From contig JBAOKB010000185.1 of the NCBI GenBank assembly GCA_037044905.1, positions 432,947-496,946 on the forward strand: a stretch of DNA of 64,000 bases, given 5' to 3'. Position 1 is the first letter of the stretch. Every line of letters starts with the position of its first letter. This DNA is from Hortaea werneckii. Taxonomy: Eukaryota > Ascomycota > Dothideomycetes > Mycosphaerellales > Teratosphaeriaceae. Under the pieces are notes generated by a model. It saw nothing but the letters and a program-made list of their open reading frames with translations, was not told the origin of the DNA and did not search any database. Positions 41,645 through 54,100 of this stretch are shown here, one piece after another. Made by a program: the position numbers and the translations under genes.

Positions 41645-43259
41645 ATGGCTGTGACGGCCTTCGTAGCCCAGGCTTTGGCCATCCTGCACGGCAGCACTAC
41701 GCTCGTATATCTCACCATTCTAGCTCTCGTCAACCGTCTGAGGAAACCGTACCCTAGAGCAGACCATGAGATTGTGCGTCAAGGTGAGCAGAGTGCGCTC
41801 TTAGAAACATGATTCAAATTTCGTTTGGCTTCCTTCTCCGCCCTCCCTTCCTCCTACGCCCGTCCTTGTTAAAGTCAAAATGACAGGTCACATACTAACG
41901 GACGAGCAGCTTATCATGACCTCTGGAACCTCGAGACTTCAAAGCACCAACATAGCTTTGTCAAAGCGAATGGCTTTCAACTTCACTGCCTGAGCAACAG
42001 TACCACTCAGCGGGCACCGAATCTGGTCATCTTGCTCCATGGCTTCCCAGATTCCGCGCACGTCTTCGACAATCTTCTAGCATCAAGAAGACTTGCGAAT
42101 ACTGACAGCAAGCTTGTGGCGCTCGGCTTGCCTGGTTATGGCGGTAGTGATACGCCGAAGGATTTTGGTGCTGAGAGCATGTTGAATGCTATCATCGAAG
42201 CTATCGTAGAACTCAAGAAGCGGCATCTTGATTCGGGAAATCAGCCTGGTCATGGACAGTGTATCCTGCTTGGCCATGATTGGGGCGGTGCTATAGCTTT
42301 CCGAATCGCTGCAGAGACCGAGCGGTTAGTTGACCGGGCGGTAGTCCTGAACTCGATGCATGTGAGTTTCAAATAGGTTCCCCCTTCGTCACTTCATCAT
42401 CACAGCTGACTTTACATCCAGCTTCCGCATGCCAAAGCTCGCCTATCGAGTCAAGTCTCCAACTGCAAGAATGCCCTTTCACAATGGAAACAAGACCCTC
42501 TGAATTCACTCCAGAAAGGCTGGCAAGAACTACGACCTGTGAAGAACCAACTGATGAAATCCAGCTACGTATGTTCTTCCCCACCTATCCCACATCTCGC
42601 CACTGACACCCTAGCAGATCTTCATGTTCAACCTACCCTTACCCCTCCAACTTCTCTCCACCGCCCTCGACTTCCTGGTAGGCTACTGCCACCGCCAGAT
42701 CGCGCCGACCAAGCGCCGCCTCCACGTCATCAGCGCAGCATCCAACGGTCCCAGCGAAGCGGAAGCCACGTCCCGCAACGCCGAAGGCCAAACATACGGA
42801 CCGTCTGTCCTTCACAGAGCAAAGACTGACCCGCCTGGAGACTGGCTTCAGCGGATAAGGATTTACCGGGAAGGCCTCGCCACTCGGTCTTGGAAACCCT
42901 GTGAAGCTGTATTACCCTATATGCCCGGCAAAGAAGAGGCTTCGAAGTCGGAGAGGAAGGCTGGAAAGCTTAGATATCCGACGACGATTGTTTTTGGACT
43001 TGATGATCTGGCGTTCGATATCCGCATCGCTCTGGATGGGATCGAGGATTTCTTTCCCTCGGAGGATGAAGTGGGTGGTCGACGGAGTCATGTTGTTCGG
43101 TTGAAGGGACAGGGACATTGGTTTTTCACGCAGCCGCAGGGGGCCGTTGTTCTTGAACGGGTTTTGTTTTCGCTTTTGGAGAAAGGCGATGGAGGCGGTT
43201 TGGAGGGTGATCTGGCGAAGGAGGTTGATCAGGGCGGGGTGGGTGTTACGACATACTGA
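41645..43259 (+). CDS. membrane-anchored epoxide-hydrolase-like alpha/beta hydrolase
   Basis: Four exons (41645-41783, 41910-42361, 42422-42568, 42618-43259) give 459 residues with all phases consistent. An N-terminal hydrophobic helix (about residues 12-33, LHGSTTLVYLTILALV) is a likely membrane anchor. The alpha/beta-hydrolase core has the oxyanion motif HGFPDS (90-95) and the nucleophile elbow GHDWGG with Asp170. Asp rather than Ser points to epoxide hydrolase or haloalkane dehalogenase chemistry. The catalytic His is H413 in GQGHWFF. A cap region of about 150 residues lies between them. Substrate unknown; fungal relatives detoxify or process epoxides, some in secondary metabolism. The introns are 126, 60 and 49 nt. 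Confidence 0.87.
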
Positions 43260-43572
43260 GGTGATTTGATGGAGCGGAAGGCAATATTTTGGCTCTATAG
43301 TCGATGTAAAGTAAGACAGAGGCTTGGCCTTATTTCGACAAATGCCTACCACTGATGTGACAAGCTTCATAGTTGATGGAACTTGATATATTTCTTCGAC
43401 ACAAGCAGGACTTGAGCCTCAAAATCCATCTCAGCATCTCAGCATGGATCTGGATCGGCTAAAAGGCCCAGTCCCACATTCAAGTAACATCAATTGTCTA
43501 TTGTGTATTTTGCTACGCTGCATGTGAAATAATGCGCCATCTCCTGGCAACATTTCTCTAGCTTTCACGCCC
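43260..43572. other. convergent intergenic region
   Basis: A short convergent gap between the hydrolase and BTB gene 3' ends. Only presumed UTR sequence; nothing notable. Confidence 0.5.
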
Positions 43573-45758
43573 TTATCCATCTAGTCCCAAATTCTCCATC
43601 AGCGTCTCTAGCTTCCCCAGCAGGATCTGATAGTTCATCGCATCCTGCGCAAACTCATCACCTGCGACCTCTCCATCCAGCGTCCGGACCACTCCCTGGG
43701 TCTCCAGCACTTCAAGATCCGGCGCGAACGTCCCACTCTCCCCACCCTGCTGTTGCTTCGCTCCCTCCTCCTCGTCCCCCTCAGGCGAACCCCCGTACCC
43801 CTCGTCCTCATGCGCACGTCTCCCCGGTCTTGTTTTCACAACCACACCCGGATCCTCCCTATGCGCCTCCGCCTCCTCAGCCACTCTACCCAACGACACC
43901 CCTTCTCCATCTCCTCCCCCGGCCCCTTCCTCCTCCTTCTCATCCATCATCTCATCCAACCCGGAATCCTCAAACCGCAACCGAAACCTATCCGAGAGGT
44001 AATACCGAATATCGTCCACCAGCTCCACCGTATCCGTTTCCTGACGCCCCTGGATCCGCCCCGCGGACTCCTGCACCAGTTCCCGGAATTCGGGCTCGTC
44101 AATGTACCGTTCCAGCCGGTACGCGATATACCGGGCCCCGAACTCCTCGAGCCGGTGCACCCGCGTATCCCACCCGGCGCGCACGACATCGTAGATATCG
44201 ATGACATCCTCCACGTCGGCGTTGCCGCGGGGGTTCTCCGCCTCGACTACGCTGGCGCTGCCGTTGCCCAGCGTGGAGATCAGCAGCGCCGCGCGCTGTT
44301 TCAGCTTCTCGATGAATAGCATGTCGGCGGCGTGCAGCACGTCTAGGGCTAGCGGGAGCTGGAAGTCGGCTCGTTCGGTGTAGAGGAAGGAGAGTACGAC
44401 TTCGAGGACTTCCGGGGAGCAGTCTACGGGCACGATTTGGAGGTGTCGTGAGTTGTCGATTGAGCCTTCCCGGAAGGGCGAGTCGAACATGGTCGCGAAG
44501 ACTTCGGAGCGGAGGAGCATGGAGCGGTGGGCGGGGTAGAGGGTTGAGCGGTGAGGTTTTGGGGTCCGAGAGGATGGTTCGGTGGAGGTGGCGGTCTGCG
44601 AATTGAAATGGCCGATTGGGATTCCGTCTAGTGGGCCTTCTGTGTGCCGGACTCTAGGTGCTTCTCCTTCGCGCTGCGCATCTGCTTCGTCTTCGTCCTC
44701 GTAATCGTCTTCATCAGCTCGCAGAAGGACGTCGGCGAAGATGGCGTTGTCCTTGTCCCATTTGACATTGTCTGCCTTGTCACTGTCCACCTCCACTTTA
44801 TGTCGGACTACGTTATTCTTGAACCACGCTGCCAGCTGATCACCAGCTCTTTCAAGTTCTTCGCTTCTCCTCTGCCGCAGCTGTCTCCTGTCACCGGAAT
44901 GCAGGATCTCTTCGAACAATCTCGGGATCTCAAGCTGCTTGCTCAGCTTCTCAATCCCATCGAGGACTGCTCTAGCCTCGTCAACTTCGCCTAGATCTGC
45001 GCCCACTTCGCCAAGATAAAGATAGCGTATACAGGTCTCTACACTGCGGGTTGGTATGCTGTCTGGGAAGCTATAATCCCGTGTCTCTGGCGCCGCGGCC
45101 AGCTTCTTCGCAAAGTAAGGGCTCCGGGCGGAGAGCAAGAACTTATGCAGATCGAACGACGAGTCGCGCGTGTGGATCGTAATGTCGGCGGTCTTGGGCG
45201 TCTCCCTGGTCAACAGGCCAGTAATGTGACCTGCGAGCGGCTGCAGCGGATCGGTGGATTTGCTGTAGTCATACGAGAGCAGGAGATTGCGGATGCGGTC
45301 GTTGAGCGCGTTGTAGAGACAGCGCTCGCCTTGGAAGGTATCCCGCTCACATCGCCCGCCTTGCTCGAGGAGCATCTGCACCACTTCGTAGTGGCCGCAT
45401 AGTGAAGCCTAAGGCTGGGGTCTCAGTATCAGCTCATCATTCTGCCACCTTCTGCTGCCACCCGGCGTAGTGTAACTTCACAGAGTGATACAGGACATAC
45501 CAAGATCAGGGGAGTGTAATCGTATTCGTCCCGTGCATTAATATTGATTCCCCGGCCAATCTGCTCTTGGATGCCCTTGAGATCGCCTCGCCGGCATGCT
45601 TCACAGAGAGTACGAAATTCGGCACTGGTGTCTAACGGGTTCTCTTCCTTGAGACGGCCGGAGGAGACGGCCTTGTTCTCCTCGTATAGCGCTTTCTCCA
45701 GCTGATGCTTGCCAAGGAGTTTGGTCTCCTGCGACGGTGGTGCCTCTGAATCGGCCAT
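43573..45758 (-). CDS. ankyrin and BTB/POZ protein (ABTB/Btb3-like)
   Basis: Two exons (45758-45501, 45408-43573) around a 92-nt intron (GTATGT...CCTTAG) encode 697 residues. Two ankyrin repeats lie at about residues 48-115 and span the splice junction (CEACRRGDLKGIQEQ, YDYTPLILASLCGHYEVVQMLL). Two BTB/POZ domains follow: one starting TADITIHTRDSSFDLHKFLLSARSPYF, the second with PAHRSMLLRSEVFATMF and the conserved EVLEVVLSFLYTERADF. The C-terminal region is acidic and disordered. This ankyrin-BTB-BTB order matches animal ABTB1 and fission-yeast Btb3. Such proteins usually serve as substrate adaptors of Cullin-3 ubiquitin ligases, which is inferred here. It is divergent from the NIMA-like kinase. 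Confidence 0.85.
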
Positions 45759-46678
45759 GACGGATGGTGGTTAATTAATGGAAAAATGAGGGGGAAATTT
45801 TCAGACGCTATGAGAGTATCTAACAACGGTATCGATGCGATTCAATCGGTCGCCATGTGAGAATTGGGGGGTTGTGTAGGTTGTTTACATGGGATTCGAT
45901 CGATTAGCACGTCTGTATCGATCACCTATACTATCGCCTGTCGACCATCGCGATTGAGGCAGCGGAGCCTTCATCTGCTGCTTCGATCGAACCCCACTGT
46001 TATGACATCGTCCTACGCACATGGGACAGGACATGGCCTATCCGCCACCGTTGGCGGTTCTCCCCGCGTCTGCCATCGGTTTTATCGGTGATGCAGCCAG
46101 CGTTCCAGCCGTTTTGACGAGAGCACAGCACAGACAGCCATCAAAATGCAGGGTCTGGCGATCCCGCACATGATCTCCCCGGTCTCCCCCATCGCATAGC
46201 AACCGTTGCCATGTCCACCTGCAAACATGCTTCCGCTTTCGCAACCCGATGCCCGCCCGAAAAGGTGCGGCTTCTCCAAAGAAGTGAAAGATTCCATTCG
46301 CTGTTGCGCCTTTGGATGTCTCTATTATACCCCTTCCACCCTATATTGCGACTGTCGCATAGCAGGACAACCTTCGCATCTGCGGGATAGCTTACTACAC
46401 CGTGTCCGTCTCTTCTACTGCTACTACTAACATAGCCTGCTTTCGCTTGGATTATGAGACTGCAGCTTTAATCGAGCAGCTGGCCTCTCTCTCCTTACTT
46501 ACTCACCTACCTACGCCACGACCAGGACGACTAATCCCATCTGCATCTCAAAGCAGACGACATCACGACATCATCTGAGCAACGTCTCCAGCAACGACTG
46601 TAAACTGGCAACGTCACTTGAAGTGACCACGATATTAGTATACATAGACGGGGGCCATAGCCATTCAACCCCCTAATC
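45759..46678. promoter_or_regulatory. divergent promoter region, BTB gene / NIMA-like kinase
   Basis: 0.9 kb between divergent starts, with no supportable gene. It should contain both promoters and a long kinase leader. No specific sites are assigned. Confidence 0.5.
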
Positions 46679-49306
46679 ATGGCGGAAGAAGAAGATCAGA
46701 AGTATGAGGTGCTTCAGAAGATCGGTAAGACTTCACCTTCCATAATCACCATCGCTACCACACACACAAACAATGACCGCTGCTAACTTGTTTACCACCC
46801 ACCCCTAGGCCAAGGCTCCTTCGGTATCATTCGCAAGGTCCGCCGACGTGAAGACAACCAACTGCTATGCCGCAAAGAGATCTCGTACGCCCGCATGTCG
46901 GACCGCGAGAAGCAACAGCTCGCCTCCGAGCTCGACATCCTCCGCAACCTCCGTCACCCCAACATCGTGCAGTACTACTCACGCGAACACCTGAAGGGTT
47001 CCCAAGATGTCTATCTCTACATGGAATACTGCGGCAACGGGGACCTGGGCGGATACATTAAAAAGCTGAATACCGAGAATCGATGGGCCGATGAGGAGTT
47101 CGTGTGGCAGATCTTTGCGCAGCTGGTGGGCGCTCTGTACCGGTGTCACTACGGCGAGGACCCGCCCAAGCCAGGCGAGGAAGGCATGGTGAGGAAGGGC
47201 AAGGCATTGCAGACCAAGGCTGGTCACCGCGTCATCCTCCATCGCGACCTCAAGCCCGAGAACGTCTTCCTCGGCCAGAACAACGCAGTCAAGCTCGGCG
47301 ACTTTGGTCTGAGCAAGATCATCCAGCAGAACGATATGACGTGCACATACGTGGGCACGCCATACTACATGAGTCCTGAGATCTGCGCCAACGAGCGCTA
47401 CAGCCACCATGCCGATATCTGGAGTCTGGGGTGTATCATGTACGAGCTCGCTGCGAGAGTGGTGCCGTTCGACGCTCGAAGTCAAATCGATCTCTACCGG
47501 AGGATCAAGGCAGGCGTGATCAAGCCACTGCCAGATATGTACTCCAAAGAGCTTTCGGACGTGATCAGTTGGTGTCTCAACGTCAATCCGATGCGGAGAC
47601 CGGATACCACCCAACTCCTGAACGGGTCGAGGATCAAAGCTTCACGCGCACGCTTAGAGACGACGCTGCAGCTTGAGCGCGCGCAGCAGGATCGGGACGC
47701 TGCCATGTCGCGCCTCAACAGTGCTCTCAAGCAGATCGGCGATCTCCAGCGCGAAGTCGAGCGTCTACGTGAGGCCGGCGAGAAGTCGAAGATGGAATGG
47801 CATGCCAAGGCCACGCTTGCCATTGACCAGCGCGTCGCCGAAGCTGAGAAGAGAAGCGCGGCGCACTTGGAACAGTACAAGGCCGAATACGAAGCGCACT
47901 TGCGAGCGCAGTTTGACGCGGCAGTCGAGCAGCAAGTGGACGAGAAGCTGAAGCTCCACCAGGCGAGCCTGCCACACAGTCATGGGCTGGGCAAGGAAGC
48001 AGACGTGCAGGCCCACGTAAGGTCTAACACACCACCTCCCGGTGCCGAAGGCAAGAACACAGCGAGCTTTGCGACGACGGGGACTACGACGGCGGACTCG
48101 GATGGATCTTCGGTGGTACCAGAGGGCGGGCTTGAAAGCACATTGGCGTCAGAGCTCTCATCCGTCTCCATCCTCGATCCGCCCGAAGAAGAGGAAGTCA
48201 ACGACGATGCCTCACCGCTCGCTGCGCGTACCAAGCCGCTCCCCACCAAGTCTGCTCAGCGGATGCCACGTCAGCCCTTCGGTCGTGCAAAGACATTGGC
48301 CAACTACCCATTCGAGCAGAACGGGACGGACAGCCCTAGAGACATTCATATGGCGGATCCGTCCCCGATGCCTTCCCATACCGGCCCCCCAATGTCGCTT
48401 CAAGGGCTGAGCCTTAGCCCACGCCGCAACGGTCGTGCTCAAGATCGTCTCTCCGGTGCCGGCATGCGAAAGAACATCTTCAATCTCGCCGCCGAGCAGA
48501 AGCTGAGGCCAAGTGTGCCTGGCGAGAGGAGCAGCGGCTTCGCAGACGACATCCTAGAAGACGACGACGATGGCTTCCCTGAACCCGAAAGCCCCAGCCG
48601 ACCAGCAAGCGGCGCCAGCAACCACGCCCTCCCAAGCATGGCCGGCGGCGGCGACCCCTTCAAAGCCCTCGGCGCCCCGCCCAAGCGATCCCGTCCCTCC
48701 CTCGGCCGTCAACAGACCATGCCCGTCAACATGACGGCCCACAACCCACGACCACGCACCCACCTGCCCGCCAACGTCTTCAACCCCCGTCCCTCCAGCG
48801 GCAGCAGCCACAACAGCAGCAGCAAGAACCTGACCGCCAGCCCGGAGCGGGAAAAAGAAAACAACCCCCCTACCACCACCACCACCTCCTCCTCCTCTCG
48901 CTCCAACGTCCCCATCGCCTCCCCCCGTCGCAATCACCCCCCCACGACCCGCGACGGCAAAATCCTAACCCCGTCCCGCAAAGCCCCCGCCCCTCCCTCC
49001 AGCGCCACCACCAACAATGGCCTCCCCAAGTCCGCAACGGCGGGCAACCTCACCCGGCTCGCCGCCGCCAACCCCAACTCAAATCCCTCCCAGGGTTTCC
49101 AATCCCCGAGCAAAGTGAAAGGCCGGACTCTGCTCGAGCTCGCGCAGGGCCGTACGGCTCCTACTACTGCTTCAGCGGCGGCGGGTAATGATGTCGAGGC
49201 TGAGGGGAGGGGGCTGTTGGGCAGTCCTATGAAGTGGGATCCCGTTGAGCATGGCGAGGATATGCCGAGTCCGTTTTTGGCGAAGAAGGGGCGGGCGGTG
49301 AGATGA
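46679..49306 (+). CDS. nimA: NIMA-family serine/threonine protein kinase
   Basis: Two exons (46679-46724, 46809-49306) around an 84-nt intron encode 847 residues. The kinase domain begins almost at the N-terminus: glycine loop GQGSFG (16-21, split by the intron), ATP-binding Lys38, catalytic loop HRDLKPEN with Asp162, DFG at 180-182, activation segment ending GTPYYMSPE. The insert before HRD (YGEDPPKPGEEG..KAG) and the CNGDL-type hinge region (YCGNGDLGGYI) are typical of fungal NimA. Residues about 250-340 form a coiled coil for dimerisation. The long C-terminal tail is Pro/Ser/Thr-rich with many possible proline-directed phosphosites and basic patches, as in NimA, where it controls degradation and activity. 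Family role: G2/M entry, chromatin condensation and spindle-pole function. Confidence 0.92.
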
Positions 49307-50606
49307 TCTTTGGATGACGATTGATTGGGGTGTGTCAGGTCGTTTTTGAGCTGAAGGGGGCGGTTGGTGGAATGGTCCGTGGATGGACAGAGATAGATGG
49401 AGGATCGGATACCTCGACGAGACAACAGAGGCTTATCCGCCGTCTTTTTTTTTTTTTTATTCTTTTGAGGAGGGGCCATCGAAAAAGTCCCAGGCAGGCA
49501 TCTTTCCTGTTTTTCATTGCATGGCGATCGAGGGTGTTTATCTTGGGGATTTCTTTTTCCTTTTCTCCTTTGTATCCTCTCTTCTGTTTCTTTCAGGGGA
49601 AATCGGAGGGGGTCGTGGGATTTTTCCGCATCGGAAGCGAAGGAAATGGCGGGGTGGGAAGGGGTTTGGTTAGAGCATCTTCTCAAGATGTGGGGATTTG
49701 GTTTGGGGAAAATCGATAACGGCGTTCAAAGATGGGAGGTTGATGCAGGGGATAGCGATAGTGAAGGGGAGAGAGAGAGAGAGGTCTGGCTTGGATATGG
49801 ACTGGGATTGGGCGGGCTCCTTTGTTTTTTCCTCTCTCACTCTCTCTTTTGTGTGGTCCTTTTCCCTTGAACGGCACTGCATTGCCATATATCACCACCC
49901 ACCCTTCTCGTAGAGTCTTATACAAATGCGCGCATAGCCCACAATTTAACTTGAAACCAAATTCCGGGGCTTGTCTCATCTCATTTCTTTTCTCCAAAGA
50001 ACTCGTGGTCGTTGCTCGTCATATTGGACTAGGGGCTTCCCTTACTTTGAAGGGCAGCGACTGCGGGAACTGGGCGCAGAACGACATCTGCATGCGACGG
50101 CTACATTGTTCTTTCGTTTGGATCCATGAATCGTAGCGACTTGTACCACAGCGGCGATATGATGCCACAGATTCCCGAACGTGTTGCACAAAGCCGCATG
50201 GCATCCCTTCCTCAGGTTGCTCAGATGACGATGCTTCTTCGCCACATCTGGGTCTCCGCGGCATGGCTCATCGGCAAGGGCCTCGGGCAACTCTTAACGA
50301 GAGCTATAAGAGGCGCCGACTATTACGTCTATGTATTCAACCGTCGAAGAAAAAAGGGCCACTCCTTCTTGGGTCCTTCGAAATCGAAGGGTGTGGATCT
50401 TTGGCTTTGTATTCCTAAGCGAGAAATTTAGAGTTTCCCCCTCCATGACTCGGGAGGTTTCCCGGTTGTTGTCTTTCGCTTGGCCTGTGTAACTCTATGG
50501 ATGCAAGAAAATTGTCACGGTTTATAGTTACCTACCATTACTCGAAGTTGGGTTGGTCGCGAAGGGCGGAATGACGGAAGGTACGGCATTCCGGGGGCTA
50601 TTATTG
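49307..50606. other. intergenic, 1.3 kb
   Basis: Kinase 3' flank. A T-tract lies at 49446-49458 and purine-rich stretches follow. Open frames of up to about 130 codons occur, but they lack motifs and overlap each other in several frames. Nothing else is supported. Confidence 0.5.
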
Positions 50607-51105
50607 CGGAAAAAAACACTGTCGCACCTCCGAAATCCGCGCTCTATACACCTCGAGTTATATAGAATTTATAGATACTCCTTCCTACTTCTATATAACC
50701 TTTTATATATATTTTCTATTATATAGAATAGGGTTTTAATACCTAAAAAATTAATTTAGGATAGTAATAAATTTTAAAAAAGTTCTATATAAAAAGAATA
50801 AGGGGTTAGAAAGGTATAGAGTAAGGAATCGTAGTAGCTTTAGAGCTTCGGAGCTTCGGAGGTTTATATAAGCAAAAAAGTCCTAGGACTCCCTTCTACC
50901 TTTCTATACCCTAATATCTTTTTATTAAGAGGTTTTTAAGCTTTAATAATATTCTAGATCGATTTTTTAGGTCTAAATTATCTATTTTATAAAATATAGT
51001 AGATTTAAAAGAGGCTTTATAGAGGTAGGGAGGGGTATATAGGATTCTACGCAACTCGAGGTGTGTAGAGCGCGGATTTCGGAGGTGCGACAGTGTTTTT
51101 TTCCG
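50607..51105. mobile_element. MITE-like element with ~53-bp terminal inverted repeats
   Basis: A 499-bp element bounded by long near-perfect inverted repeats. The left end reads inward from CGGAAAAAAACACTGTCGCA through CCTCCGAAATCCGCGCTCTA to ACACCTCGAGTT. The right end is its reverse complement, with a single T/C difference in the aligned ~53 bp. The interior (about 50660-51050) is very AT-rich, with many TATA steps, and encodes nothing. There is no transposase frame, so any movement would depend on a full-length relative elsewhere. No clear target-site duplication flanks the ends (TTATTG left, ACACGA right). Confidence 0.82.
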
Positions 51106-54100
51106 ACACGATAACAGCGAGCTTGCGCTTTACTCATCCATGCCCTTTTGGGGCAATGAAAAACATCCATCTACAGTGGCCCATGGATGCGTCAATACGA
51201 CTTCACGTACGAGGAATTACCTTCTTCTCTCTCTCTACCATTTGTCAAGATGAACCTATTATGGCATTCCATCAAAAACAACGATGCAAAGTCTAAGGAA
51301 AGAAGGGGAGCGGGTTAAAGAAATGAATTGAGGTCTTCGTAGCTTTGTCGATGAACGATGTTATTGTGGGTAAGGGTCAAGATTTTGGGGACTTCAAGTC
51401 CTTGAATGCAACGGATAACATCAGGGAACGCGTACTGCCACGAACGCTCCATGGGCGCCTGAACGAGGAAATTCATGATTTCGGTCGTTCATCTAATCAG
51501 CGGCAGCTGGGACTCAATCATGGATGTAGGCGAAGATGAAAGTAAACAGAATAAAAGAGAGAAAGCCACTCCTCTACCCTATCATAGTAGAAAGATTCAG
51601 AGGAAAGTACCCCTCCCCGCATATGTCTTATGGCTGTGAGCGTGAGTTTATGGACCCCAGTATCGATTGGTGATACCAACCCATTGGTTGGAACCAGGCA
51701 AGACCTGCTAATTGTTCATGTTGCATCTGTCTTCAAAGTTCTTCCCGAAATCCTCACGATCTTTATTGGCGCTACATGGTTGAAGCACGGAGCTCTCATG
51801 GGAGGACGCGTTGGAGAATGAGGGAAAAGGACACGTCGCGAGCGTTTGGAGAAAACTCATGGAGCAAGATTTAGTGAGCAACGGTCAAAAGAGTCGTGCT
51901 CCAGAAAAACGGGCAGTGACGGCTTTTCAGGTTTACCAAGCACTGTAATACCGGAAAAGCAAGCCGGAACTGCGTTCGCTTTTGGTTCCCTTCGCTCTAT
52001 ATGCGGATCTGTGCCTTCTGGCTCCAATGGTCGCATGGGTTGACAGAATGTGGCTGCGCTCTGATTGTGTAGGTCCAAGGGGAAGGTTCGTTTGATATTG
52101 CTTGAAATGGCATCGAACAACCTTGTCAGAAGGATTGGTCGGGACATGGTCCGTCAGTGCCTACTATGCCAGGATCCGGAAGCATAGCTGCATGCGTACG
52201 TAGAGAACGATGTTGTTTTTGGTAGCAGCCCTGCAGGCACAAGCGGATGGGTGAGGTTGGTAGGCCATGCGACTTTATCCAGAAGCGACCTTGCGCACAG
52301 CGTGCTCTGCATATGGCAAAATCATGCCTCGCAGTTCGCTTGTTTTCTTGGCCGGGTCTTCAGGCGATTCTTTTCTCACGTGGCGGATAATATGAGCCTA
52401 AATGCCCAAACGCGATAGGGCTGAGGGACGACAGAAACAGAACATGGGAACATCCGAATCCAGTCGGTCGATGATAAATGGTAATAAGCCACCTTGTTAT
52501 TACGCGCAAGGGTTGTCATTCTCGTATTGGTCGCCAAAGTTGGACATGCTTGCTAGATCTCGGTACTGGCAGATCACTGCAGCTACCCAACCACACTGAC
52601 TGGCATTCTGTTTCTCGGCAATCTCCCTGCCAGCTGCATCGCGCTACTGGCATGCTTTGCCAGTGCTCAGTGGTGTGGTGGATGTTAGCATGGACGGGAA
52701 AGGTGGGATATTAGACATGAAGAAGCCTGGAAAATGTTTCGCCACTGCTCAAGCCTGGAGCAACTTGACAACGGTTGGCATCAGTCACGGTGCCTTCACC
52801 GCCGTTGTTTGATCCTGAGATCTATCAAGGCGATCTATGCTTACAGCCCCTAGGCCGTGTTTTGACGTTCCTGTTATGTCAAGCGGCGAATGATTCAGCG
52901 CGTTCAGTACACGAGATTATGAGGTAGGGGCGTTGAAACATGTGGGCTCTGGCGTTGGCTACCTGCCAAAGCGGTATAGTATGCTAGCCTCAACGGTTAC
53001 AGGGCAAGTTCGTAGGAACGAATAGCAGGCAGCAGTCGCCCGTAATCACAAGTTTGCAGTTGGCTCCTACGTAACGGAGAAGTCTTCGTTAGCACGGAAT
53101 ACATATACGAACGGCAGATTCCGACGAGCTTCCAGGGCAGCGAGAACCGTCGGCGCCATTCATGCTTCCAAGTGGGCATTTGCCGGGTGGTCGTGAAAGA
53201 GCAACAGGTCAGTGTGAAGGACGCTATTGGCTGACCAGAGATGAAGATGTTGTCACCGATGGCCTAGCGGTATGGTGAATAATGGGTGGTAGCTTGGCAC
53301 GAGCTCGCGAGGGCACATGAGATGCATCTCAAGAGAAGTCGGAAGTTGGCGCACGGATTAGGAAGGTGCACGGGTCGAAGATGGCAGGGCGTCGCAGAGG
53401 CTGCCGCGTTTGGAATAAACCAGCACCCTAGTACGCGGCCAATCTACCAACAACAAGTGCCGATAGGGATCACAGGGATGTCGACTAGGGTACGTGGGAG
53501 GTCGTCGGTCGGCAGCGTCCTTGATCAGTGGGCGCACTACGACCACGGTGCTCGTGCAGCAGGCCACAGGCCACAGGCGACGACGACGATCATATGATCA
53601 GCGCCGCATCGTGCGATGTGGATGTGCAGGGGTCGGCGGACTCACGCTTGGTGGCTTGGTGGAGCGGCGTCCTGTACAGTAGCCTGTCGATGCGTCGAAG
53701 GGGAGGGAGCTCTACCCGGGTGTGGGTCTTGGGCAGCCGGGGAATCTCCAGACGCCACACCTGTCTCAGATCTCCGAAGAGCCGCGGAAAGGCTTTCCTA
53801 GATGTCGCGTGGTTCCTCGTGCTTACAGGCATTGCCAAGCGTCAGCCTGTGGCACGAATGACCATGACCACCACAGTGCACCATGACGGTGATGAATAAT
53901 TCCACCGGCGGACACAGAACGGCAATACCTCCTATCGAGCCTATCTACCCTCCACGGCAGTCCTTCTCCTCCGCGCTGCCGGACGACTGGAGCGTACCTC
54001 CTCTCCCCCATCCCCTCCGTCAGCAGGATGAGGAGGACGGCAGATTCCACTCCGCCAATGGGCGACCGCAAGCGACCACAGGACTGCATCATCTCACCCG

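Noticed and set aside
39935..43572. Secondary-metabolite gene cluster around the regulator/hydrolase pair
   Set aside because: No polyketide synthase, peptide synthetase, terpene synthase or P450 lies in the window; the neighbours are housekeeping genes.
43753..44319. 188-codon frame antisense to the BTB gene
   Set aside because: Shadow of the BTB-coding exon, with no motif.
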